From assembly GCA_002405555.1 (NCBI GenBank), contig DHMA01000216.1, positions 1 through 5,931 of the forward strand: 5,931 nt of DNA. Direction: 5' to 3'. The translations under genes and the position numbers were made by a program. Below are positions 1 through 5,513 of this stretch, one piece after another. How positions within the stretch are numbered: the first letter of the stretch is position 1; every line of letters begins with the position of its first letter. The notes beneath the pieces are model-generated. The model was not told where the DNA came from, did not search any database, and worked only from the letters and a program-made list of their open reading frames with translations. Source of the stretch: Opitutia bacterium UBA4654. GTDB taxonomy: Bacteria; Verrucomicrobiota; Verrucomicrobiia; Opitutales; Intestinicryptomonadaceae.

Positions 1-650
1 CGGACTGCGGCCTCGGCGACTTTTTCGAAAAGTTTTGCGTCGATTGTCTTGTTGTAGAAGAGGTAGTCTATGAAGCGTTTTTTGCCGCCGTCGTAGAAGT
101 CGGTGAGGAGGTCTTCGTCGTTGACGAACCAGCCGCGGTATTTCACAGTCGGCGTCTTCGAGACGAAGTCGGCGTCGGCGACGACAATCTCTCCGCACTT
201 TTGCGGCTCGACGTTTGTGAAGAAGTAGAGCGGGTCTACGCCGAGGAATTTTTCGATGAATTCGTAGACGCCGAACATTGTTCCGCGCGGGTCGCTGCCG
301 ACAATCGCGAACGAATTTTTGCCGACGTGCGCGAATGCGAAGCGTTCGAAGCCGCCCTCGATTTTTTTTGCGTCTATTCCGAGCTTTTCGGCGAGCTTTT
401 TAAATTCGGGGTTTGTGAGGCTGCCGACAAAAAGCGCGTGGTCCGCGGTGTTTTTTGTGTAGGTAAGTTCGGCGTTTCCGACTTTTGCTGCGTCGCTTTT
501 GAGGTCGGCGACGGCGGCTTTGACGTAGACTGCCTCGTTTTCGGGCACAAAAATCCGCGCCGCGCCGTTTTTATCGAAAAGTGTAAACTGCGCCGCGAGC
601 AGTTCCGCCGCGCACGCAAATAATCCCGCAAACAAAAGATATTTCTTCAT
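1..650 (-). CDS. Secreted GH115-like (alpha-glucuronidase-type) protein, N-terminal part, 3' end beyond the window
   Basis: The frame opens at the ATG at 650-648 and stays open to the window edge, giving 216 residues with no stop. Residues 1-20 (MKKYLLFAGLFACAAELLAA) form a Sec signal peptide with likely cleavage after Ala-Ala, so the protein is exported. The rest resembles the N-terminal region of family GH115: an alpha/beta segment at about 30-115, then AIVGSDPRGTMFGVYEFIEK (115-134), GVDPLYFFT (137-145) and VKYRGWFVNDED (169-180). In GH115 the equivalent motifs are GSDKRGT.YG.Y, GVSPWYWW and KYRGIFINDE, just before the catalytic barrel. GH115 enzymes remove (methyl)glucuronic acid from xylan. 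The NDED segment continues as LLTDF with a GGKKRFIDY stretch, which differs from characterised GH115 enzymes as I remember them, so this may be a divergent subfamily with another substrate. The catalytic part is outside the window. The start is supported by the signal peptide; an AGGG lies 8 nt upstream. GH67 or another GH115-related clan is the main alternative. Confidence 0.65.
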   Translation of the reverse strand, partial: MKKYLLFAGLFACAAELLAAQFTLFDKNGAARIFVPENEAVYVKAAVADLKSDAAKVGNAELTYTKNTADHALFVGSLTNPEFKKLAEKLGIDAKKIEGGFERFAFAHVGKNSFAIVGSDPRGTMFGVYEFIEKFLGVDPLYFFTNVEPQKCGEIVVADADFVSKTPTVKYRGWFVNDEDLLTDFYDGGKKRFIDYLFYNKTIDAKLFEKVAEAAV

Positions 651-657
651 GCGCAAG

Positions 658-685
658 ACCCTATTTTGCGGGGCGGAATTGTCAA
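658..685 (-). promoter_or_regulatory. Candidate sigma70-like promoter for the GH115-like gene
   Basis: Read on the minus strand, a perfect TTGACA lies at 685-680. A weak -10-like TAGGGT (three of six consensus positions) follows at 663-658 after a 16-bp spacer. It lies in the 73-nt gap between the oxidase stop and the ATG at 650, where a new transcript would be expected. The -10 ends only 7 nt before the ATG, so transcription would begin at or next to the start codon and the message would be nearly leaderless. Alternatively, the AGGG within this -10 candidate is the ribosome-binding site (8 nt from the ATG) and the promoter lies further upstream. Both readings cannot hold together. Confidence 0.3.
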
Positions 686-723
686 CCGCAATCTCGGCTC
701 AATCGAATGCGGGGGGCGGGGGC

Positions 724-2136
724 TTAGTCCCACGGAAGTTTTACGCCGCTTAGCGGGCGGAGATTCGAGGTATCCGTGGGGGTGAGGATTTTCCCCCTGT
801 TTAGAATATCCTGAGGGTCGAAGATTTTTTTGATTGAGCGCATCAGTTCAAGCTCGGTCGGCGTGTGCTGTTTGGGCATGTATTTCGACTTCAAAAAGCC
901 TATTCCGTGTTCGCCCGACACCGCGCCGCCGACTTCCACGGCTCTTGAAATCGCCTTGTCCATCGCAGCGAGAGCGCGGGCGCGTCCCGTCGGGTCCGAC
1001 GATTTGTACATGAAGTGGATATGGTAGTTGCCGTCGCCCGCGTGTCCGAACACGGGCGTTGCAAGATTGTATTCCCTGCCCAAATTTTTGAAATATTCGA
1101 AGTACGCGTCGAGCGATTCCGCGGGCAGAACGATGTCCTGATTTATTTTTCCGTCGCCAAGCTCGAACATAGACTGCGACGCCTTGCGGCGGATTTCCCA
1201 GAGCCTTTCGGTTTCGGCGTTGTCGGCGGCATATTTTGCGTCGGCTTCGGGCGAGAGAGTCCGCGCGAATTTCCGCGCCTGTTCGGCGCAGTCGTCGTCG
1301 TCGAATTCCGCGAGGATTGCCGCAGAGTTTGCGGGCACGCCGAAGTCTGGGTGTCTTGCCCGAATGCACGAGACCGTTTCGACGTCCATGAATTCGAGCA
1401 CGCAGGGCGAGAGGTTTGCCCGCATGATTTTCCCGACGCCCTTGAACGCCTCCGTATCGCTTTTGAAAAACGCAAGCGCCGCCGTGCGCGATTTCGGAAG
1501 CGGAAGCAGTTTCAGCCACGCCTCCGTCACGATTCCGAGCGTGCCCTCCGAGCCTATGAAAATGTCGCGCAGGTTGATTCCCACCGAATATTTTTTCAGC
1601 GGCAATGCTCCCGACACCGCGCGGCCGTCGGCGAGCACCGCTTTCAGCGCGAGCACGTTTTCGCGCGTCGTGCCGTATTTGAGCGCGCGCAGTCCGCCCG
1701 CGTTGCACGCGATGTTTCCGCCTATCGACGAGAATTTGTGCGAGGACGGGTCGGGCGCGTAGAACAGCCCGAATTTGTTTGCCGCCGCGTCCACGTTTGC
1801 CGTGATTGCGCCCGCGCCGACGTGCGCCATGCGCGAGACCGCGTCGATTTCTATGAAGTCGATTCCCGACAAGTCGAGCGCGACGCCCCCGCATGTCGGC
1901 ACGCAGCCGCCCGCGCAGCCCGTTCCGGAGCCTCTAACGGTAACGGGAACGCCGCATGCGGACGCCGCTTTCATCGTTTCCGAGACGTCGGCTTCCGACT
2001 TCGCGTAGACCACGGCTTCTGGCAAAAAGCTGTACCGCATTTGGTCGAGCGACGCCGCAAAGCGCGAGTGTTCATCCGTCGTGCAAGCAATTCCGCATTC
2101 TTTGAGCCTGCGGAGCATTTCGCATAAATCGGGCAT
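724..2136 (-). CDS. FAD-binding oxidoreductase, GlcD / D-lactate dehydrogenase type
   Basis: This 470-residue flavoprotein is of the VAO/PCMH family, near the usual length of glycolate oxidase subunit GlcD (about 460-500). The N-terminal FAD-binding domain spans about 35-215: the pyrophosphate-binding loop RGSGTGCAGGCVP (68-80), PDPSSHKFSSIGGNIACNAGG (128-148), YGTTRENVL and GSEGTLGIVTEAWLKLLPLP (195-214). The FAD-oxidase C-terminal domain covers about 215-452, with FGHAGDGNYH (363-372), SGEHGIGFLKSKYM (407-420) and FDPQDILNRGKIL (439-451). The likely reaction is FAD-dependent oxidation of a 2-hydroxy acid such as glycolate or D-lactate to the 2-oxo acid; substrate cannot be read from sequence. 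There is no fused Fe-S domain and no GlcE or GlcF neighbour, unlike the three-subunit glycolate oxidase. The start lies 1 nt after the ptsI stop (TAGCATG) without a Shine-Dalgarno sequence, so translation is probably coupled to ptsI. Eleven cysteines, three of them at 74, 78 and 82 in the FAD loop, are unusual. Confidence 0.9.
   Translation of the reverse strand: MPDLCEMLRRLKECGIACTTDEHSRFAASLDQMRYSFLPEAVVYAKSEADVSETMKAASACGVPVTVRGSGTGCAGGCVPTCGGVALDLSGIDFIEIDAVSRMAHVGAGAITANVDAAANKFGLFYAPDPSSHKFSSIGGNIACNAGGLRALKYGTTRENVLALKAVLADGRAVSGALPLKKYSVGINLRDIFIGSEGTLGIVTEAWLKLLPLPKSRTAALAFFKSDTEAFKGVGKIMRANLSPCVLEFMDVETVSCIRARHPDFGVPANSAAILAEFDDDDCAEQARKFARTLSPEADAKYAADNAETERLWEIRRKASQSMFELGDGKINQDIVLPAESLDAYFEYFKNLGREYNLATPVFGHAGDGNYHIHFMYKSSDPTGRARALAAMDKAISRAVEVGGAVSGEHGIGFLKSKYMPKQHTPTELELMRSIKKIFDPQDILNRGKILTPTDTSNLRPLSGVKLPWD
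1952..1961. repeat. Palindrome CCGCATGCGG, copy 1 of 3
   Basis: A perfect 10-bp palindrome inside the FAD oxidase gene, covering the codons for Ala60-Cys61-Gly62. Identical copies occur in ptsI and malQ. Confidence 0.5.
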
Positions 2137-2137
2137 G

Positions 2138-3907
2138 CTATTTAAGATACGGCTGCATTGATTCGTAGTGGAACGTGCGCAGCCTGCTTACGATGTGCCG
2201 CGCGCGTTTGAGCGAAAGTATTTCGTTTCTGAGCGCGCGGGCGGTTTCGTATTTCGTTTTTCTCAGCAAAAATTTGATTTCGTTGACCGACTTCGGACTC
2301 ATGCTGAATTCGCTAACGCCCATTCCGAGCAGAAGCGGCGCGAAAATCGGGTCTGCCGCAAGCTCTCCGCATACGCAGACGGGAATGTTCGCCTTTTGCG
2401 CCGCCGAGACAACCATGTCGAGCGTGCGGATTACCGCGGGGTGGGTAGGCTCGTAGAGGTAGGCAACCATGTCGTTTACGCGGTCTACCGCCAGAATGTA
2501 TTGGATAAGGTCGTTCGTGCCGATGCTTATGAAGTCGCAGACGTCGCAGATGATGTCGGCTGTAATTGCCGCGCTCGGAACTTCAATCATTGCGCCGACC
2601 TGAATGTTTTTGTCGAAAGCTATTCCCGCCGCCGCAAGCTCGTCCTTCGCCTGTTCAATCAGCACGCGCGAGCGTTCGACCTCGCGAATCGAGTTTATCA
2701 TCGGCAGCATGATTTTCACTTTGCCGAACGCGCTCGCCCTGAGTATTGCTTTCAGCTGCGTGAGGAAAATGTCTTTGTGGTCGAGGCAGAACCTGATTGC
2801 CCTGTATCCCATGAACGGATTTTCCTCTTTGTTTACCATTTTCATGAGGTTCAGGTTTTTGTCTCCGCCGAGGTCGAGCGTGCGGATTGTTATCGGTTTG
2901 CCGCATGCGGCGACCGCCGCGTTTTTGTAGACCTCGAACTGCGCGTCCTCGTCGGGGAACGAGCCGCTGTCGAGGAAGAAATTTTCTGTGCGCAGAAGCC
3001 CGACGCCGTCGCAATAGCTCATTGCGCCTTCGGGAATGTCGGCGGCGGAGCTTATGTTAAGCTCTATTTTAAATTCCTTGCCGTCGGCGGTTATCGAGGG
3101 GTAGGGCAGCGACGTGTCGAAAACCTTTTGGATTTCGCGGTGCACCGACTCTATTTCCGTGAAGTGGCAGAGCGTGTCGCGCGACGGGTTCACAACGACG
3201 TTTCCGTTGTAGCCGTCAACCAGCAGGAATTCGCCCGACGAAATTTTGTCGGCAACGCCGTCGACGCCCACAATGCACGGAATGCCGAGCGAGCGCGAGA
3301 GAATCGCCGTGTGGCTTGTCTGCGAGCCTTTTTCCGTAACGATTGCGAGGATTTTGCTTTTGTCTACGAGCGCGAAGTCCGACGGCGCGAAGTCGGAGCT
3401 TACAAGAATCAGCGGGTCGGAAAGCGCGCCGATTTTCGACGTCTCGATTCCCAGCATGTTCGCTATCACGCGCCGCGACACGTCTTTGAGGTCGCAGATT
3501 CTTTCGCGGATAAACGAGTCGTCTATTTTTTCGAACGCGTCGATGAATTTGTTGATTACGTTCGAGTAGCAGTACTCGATGTTGAAATGCTCCTTTTGGA
3601 ACGTCGCGAGCGTTTCCTGCATGATTGCCACGTCTTCGAGCACAAGCAGGTGCGCATCGAAAATCCCCGATTCCGCGTCGCCGACCGTTTCGGACAGCTC
3701 CGACTTTATCTGCTGTATGTCGGCGCGGGTTTTGAGGATTGCGTTTTGGAAGCGTTCGATTTCCGCGGGTTTGTCGGAGTCGCGTATTTCGTATACGGGC
3801 GTTTCGAGTTCGCGCCTCAACATAACGAACGCCTCGCCCTGCGCTATGCCTTTCGACACGGGCAATCCCTTTAATTCGCGTTCCGCCTGTTGATGTTCTT
3901 CGCTCAT
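2138..3907 (-). CDS. ptsI: Phosphoenolpyruvate-protein phosphotransferase (PTS enzyme I)
   Basis: Enzyme I takes phosphate from phosphoenolpyruvate onto a histidine and passes it to HPr, the first step of the cytoplasmic phosphotransferase relay. The 589 residues compare with 575 in E. coli and the domain order is complete: HPr-binding helical part (about 20-145), phosphohistidine domain (about 145-250) and PEP-binding barrel (about 260-575). The active histidine is His199 in GSQTSHTAILSRSLGIPCIVG-like sequence (195-214). PEP-site residues are present: Arg306 (GLLRTE), Arg342 (TIRTLDLGGDK), Glu442 (IEVPS), Asn465-Asp466 (SIGTNDLIQY), Arg476 (AVDRVND) and Cys513 (CGELA). These sit at a constant offset of 10-11 from the E. 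coli residues, so the enzyme should be active. The start at 3907 gives a short acidic lead (MSEEHQQAERE) before the conserved LKGLPVSKGIAQG. The gene follows malQ by 24 nt and ends 1 nt before the oxidase gene. No ptsH or EII gene is in view, so the role may be regulatory or its partners lie elsewhere. Confidence 0.96.
   Translation of the reverse strand: MSEEHQQAERELKGLPVSKGIAQGEAFVMLRRELETPVYEIRDSDKPAEIERFQNAILKTRADIQQIKSELSETVGDAESGIFDAHLLVLEDVAIMQETLATFQKEHFNIEYCYSNVINKFIDAFEKIDDSFIRERICDLKDVSRRVIANMLGIETSKIGALSDPLILVSSDFAPSDFALVDKSKILAIVTEKGSQTSHTAILSRSLGIPCIVGVDGVADKISSGEFLLVDGYNGNVVVNPSRDTLCHFTEIESVHREIQKVFDTSLPYPSITADGKEFKIELNISSAADIPEGAMSYCDGVGLLRTENFFLDSGSFPDEDAQFEVYKNAAVAACGKPITIRTLDLGGDKNLNLMKMVNKEENPFMGYRAIRFCLDHKDIFLTQLKAILRASAFGKVKIMLPMINSIREVERSRVLIEQAKDELAAAGIAFDKNIQVGAMIEVPSAAITADIICDVCDFISIGTNDLIQYILAVDRVNDMVAYLYEPTHPAVIRTLDMVVSAAQKANIPVCVCGELAADPIFAPLLLGMGVSEFSMSPKSVNEIKFLLRKTKYETARALRNEILSLKRARHIVSRLRTFHYESMQPYLK
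2901..2910. repeat. Palindrome CCGCATGCGG, copy 2 of 3
   Basis: A perfect 10-bp palindrome inside ptsI, covering the codons for Ala334-Cys335-Gly336; identical to the copies in the oxidase gene and malQ. Confidence 0.5.
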
Positions 3908-3931
3908 TGTCTTTATTTTTTTTCGACGGTT
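3908..3931 (-). promoter_or_regulatory. A-rich translation leader of ptsI without a Shine-Dalgarno sequence
   Basis: The 24 nt between the malQ stop and the ptsI ATG read, on the minus strand, as a purine-rich stretch with an unbroken run of eight A (3923-3916), then TAAAGACA and the ATG. No AGGAG-like element is present. Leaders rich in A are known to support initiation without Shine-Dalgarno pairing in Bacteroidota and some relatives, probably through ribosomal protein S1. That this one works so is an inference. The gap contains no hairpin, so malQ and ptsI are likely cotranscribed. Confidence 0.4.
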
Positions 3932-5479
3932 TTATTTTTCAACATTATTTTCGGCAAATCTGCCTCCCAAAACAGCCAGCGATTTCAAATAGGGCGAGTT
4001 TTGGGCTTTTGCAAGTTCCAAGCTTTCGGCGGTCATGCGCCACTGCCAGTTGCCGTCGGGCTTTCCGGGGGTGTTGAAGCGGCAGTTCGACGGCAGCCCC
4101 AAAATATCCTGCATCGGGATTACCGCAAGCCGCGCAACGCTCAGCATTGCCGCGTGTATCATGTCCCAATTCGGAACGTCGCCCGCCGAGCGGAAGTAGC
4201 GGCGCAGCTGGTCTTTCGCCTTTTCGTCCGCCGACGCGTACCAGCCGCATGCGGTGTCGTTGTCGTGCGTGCCCGTGTAGTACACGCAGTCGCGCTTGAC
4301 GTTGTGCGGAAAATACGGGTTCGACGCGTCGCTTCCGAACGCGAACTGCATTACCGCCATCACGGGAATTTTCAGGCTGTCGCGCAAATTGCATGCGCGT
4401 TCCGAGAGCAGTCCGAGGTCTTCGGCGACGAACTTTTCGTCGGGGAAATGTCTTTTTAGAAAGTTGAAGAAATCTACCCCGGGGCCGATTTTCCACGAGC
4501 CTTTGCGGGCGTCTGCGGTTTTTGCGGGAATCGACCAGTAGTCGGCAAAGCCCCTGAAATGGTCGAACCTGATTGCGTCGTACATATTTGCCGCCGCCGC
4601 CACGCGTCTGCGCCAAAATTCGTAGACTTCCGCCTTTTTGTTTTTCCAGTCGTAGAGCGGGTTGCCCCAGAGCTGTCCGTCCGCCGAAAAATAGTCGGGA
4701 CCTACCCCCGCGACGTTCCGCGCCGTGCCGTCTTTATTAAGCTCGAAAATTTCGGCGTTGCTCCAGACGTCCGCGCTGTCGTGGGCGACGAAAATCGGCA
4801 GGTCTCCGAAAATGCCTATTCCCGCCTTTTTTGCCTTTGCCTTGAAGCGTTCGAACTGGGCGAAGAACACCCACTGCGCGAATTTTACGGCGAACTCCTC
4901 CTCCCGCGCCTCCTCGGAAATTTCCGCGTTTTTTGCCGACTTGAAGTTTGCGGATTTTTTGTCCCACTCGTACCACGGCTTTCCGCCGAATTCGCGTTTG
5001 AGGGCGGTGAAAAGCGCGTAGGCGTCGAGCCAGTCGGCGTTTTCTGCGCAGAATTTCTCGAACTTTTTTCCGTCGGGTTTCGACGCCTTCCAGCGCGATG
5101 CGGCGCGGCGCAGCAGGGCGGGCACGTTGTTGTAGATTGCGCCGTAGTCGCACCTGTCGCGCGGGAGTTTTTTGAGCGGTTCGAGTTCCGACTCTTCAAG
5201 CAGCCCCTTTTCGACAAGCTCCGAAAGGTCGATAAAATACGGGTTGCCCGCGAATGTCGAGAACGACTGGTAGGGCGAGTCTCCGTAGCCCGTAGGCCCC
5301 AGCGGGCAAATCTGCCACCACGTCATTCCCGATTTTTCGAGGAAGTCCAAAAACGCGTCCGCCGCGCTTCCGATGTTTCCGATTCCGTATTCGGACGGCA
5401 GCGACGATATGTGCAGGAACACGCCCGAAGCCCGTCCGCCGTGCCACGAAAAATCGGCGATTTTTCTGTCGCTTTTCAT
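3932..5479 (-). CDS. malQ: 4-alpha-glucanotransferase (amylomaltase, GH77)
   Basis: Amylomaltase transfers alpha-1,4-glucan segments between maltodextrins, releasing glucose and making longer chains for phosphorylase, in cytoplasmic glycogen and maltodextrin use. The 515 residues match the compact bacterial form (about 500, as in Thermus) rather than the 694-residue E. coli enzyme with its N-terminal extension. Family motifs run in order: SGVFLHISSLPSEYGIGNIG (18-37), WWQICPLGPTGYGDSPYQSF (54-73), AGNPYFIDL (77-85), GIFGDLPIFVAHDSADVW (222-239) and PDYFSADGQLWGNPLYDW (261-278). The catalytic triad is visible: nucleophile Asp306 (AIRFDHFRGF), acid/base Glu353 (FVAEDLG) and Asp406 (YTGTHDNDTACGWY). 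The 47-residue spacing from nucleophile to acid/base equals that between Asp293 and Glu340 of the Thermus enzyme. The C-terminal IPMQDILGLPSNCRFNTPGK and NWQWRM are also typical. The gene follows the PurF-like gene by 34 nt and precedes ptsI by 24 nt. The start at 5479 lacks a Shine-Dalgarno sequence; AAATAAG precedes it directly. Confidence 0.96.
   Translation of the reverse strand: MKSDRKIADFSWHGGRASGVFLHISSLPSEYGIGNIGSAADAFLDFLEKSGMTWWQICPLGPTGYGDSPYQSFSTFAGNPYFIDLSELVEKGLLEESELEPLKKLPRDRCDYGAIYNNVPALLRRAASRWKASKPDGKKFEKFCAENADWLDAYALFTALKREFGGKPWYEWDKKSANFKSAKNAEISEEAREEEFAVKFAQWVFFAQFERFKAKAKKAGIGIFGDLPIFVAHDSADVWSNAEIFELNKDGTARNVAGVGPDYFSADGQLWGNPLYDWKNKKAEVYEFWRRRVAAAANMYDAIRFDHFRGFADYWSIPAKTADARKGSWKIGPGVDFFNFLKRHFPDEKFVAEDLGLLSERACNLRDSLKIPVMAVMQFAFGSDASNPYFPHNVKRDCVYYTGTHDNDTACGWYASADEKAKDQLRRYFRSAGDVPNWDMIHAAMLSVARLAVIPMQDILGLPSNCRFNTPGKPDGNWQWRMTAESLELAKAQNSPYLKSLAVLGGRFAENNVEK
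4245..4254. repeat. Palindrome CCGCATGCGG, copy 3 of 3
   Basis: A perfect 10-bp palindrome inside malQ, covering the codons for Ala410-Cys411-Gly412 next to the catalytic THDND motif; identical to the copies in the oxidase gene and ptsI. Confidence 0.5.
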
Positions 5480-5513
5480 CTTATTTACGCTGTCGGCGCG
5501 AGCCGCCGCCGTG

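Noticed and set aside
201..623. 140-codon plus-strand open frame at the left end
   Set aside because: Shadow of the GH115-like gene, ending where that gene uses a TTA codon for Leu10. The minus strand has a signal peptide and family motifs.
374..631. 85-codon minus-strand open frame in another reading frame
   Set aside because: Overlaps the GH115-like gene out of frame; Ser/Thr/Lys-rich product without motifs, typical of a frame shadow.
666..691. TTGCGG...CCGCAA inverted repeat before the GH115-like gene, considered as a terminator or operator
   Set aside because: Six-bp arms with a 14-nt loop and no U-run; it overlaps the candidate -35 element but is too weak to call.
711..722. G-run tract on the plus strand, considered as a G-quadruplex
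   Set aside because: Only two G-runs are present; four are needed for an intramolecular quadruplex.
1290..1304. GTC trinucleotide repeat in the oxidase gene, considered as a phase-variable microsatellite
   Set aside because: Only four units, in frame, encoding four Asp (279-282) in a surface-like acidic stretch; length changes would not shift the frame.
1015..2127. 370-codon plus-strand open frame opposite the FAD oxidase
   Set aside because: Codon-register shadow of the oxidase gene with low-complexity Arg/Val/Phe-rich sequence and no motif.
2168..3874. 568-codon open frame on the plus strand opposite ptsI
   Set aside because: It is in codon register with ptsI and exists only because ptsI lacks TTA, CTA and TCA codons there. 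Its product is rich in Val, Arg, Phe and Ala with no recognisable motif, while the minus strand encodes a complete enzyme I.
5494..5508. Inverted repeat CGGCG/CGCCG with 5-nt loop between the PurF-like gene and malQ, considered as a terminator
   Set aside because: The stem is only 5 bp and is not followed by a U-run in the transcript (ACAGCGTAAATAAG comes next). In such GC-rich sequence it is likely chance.
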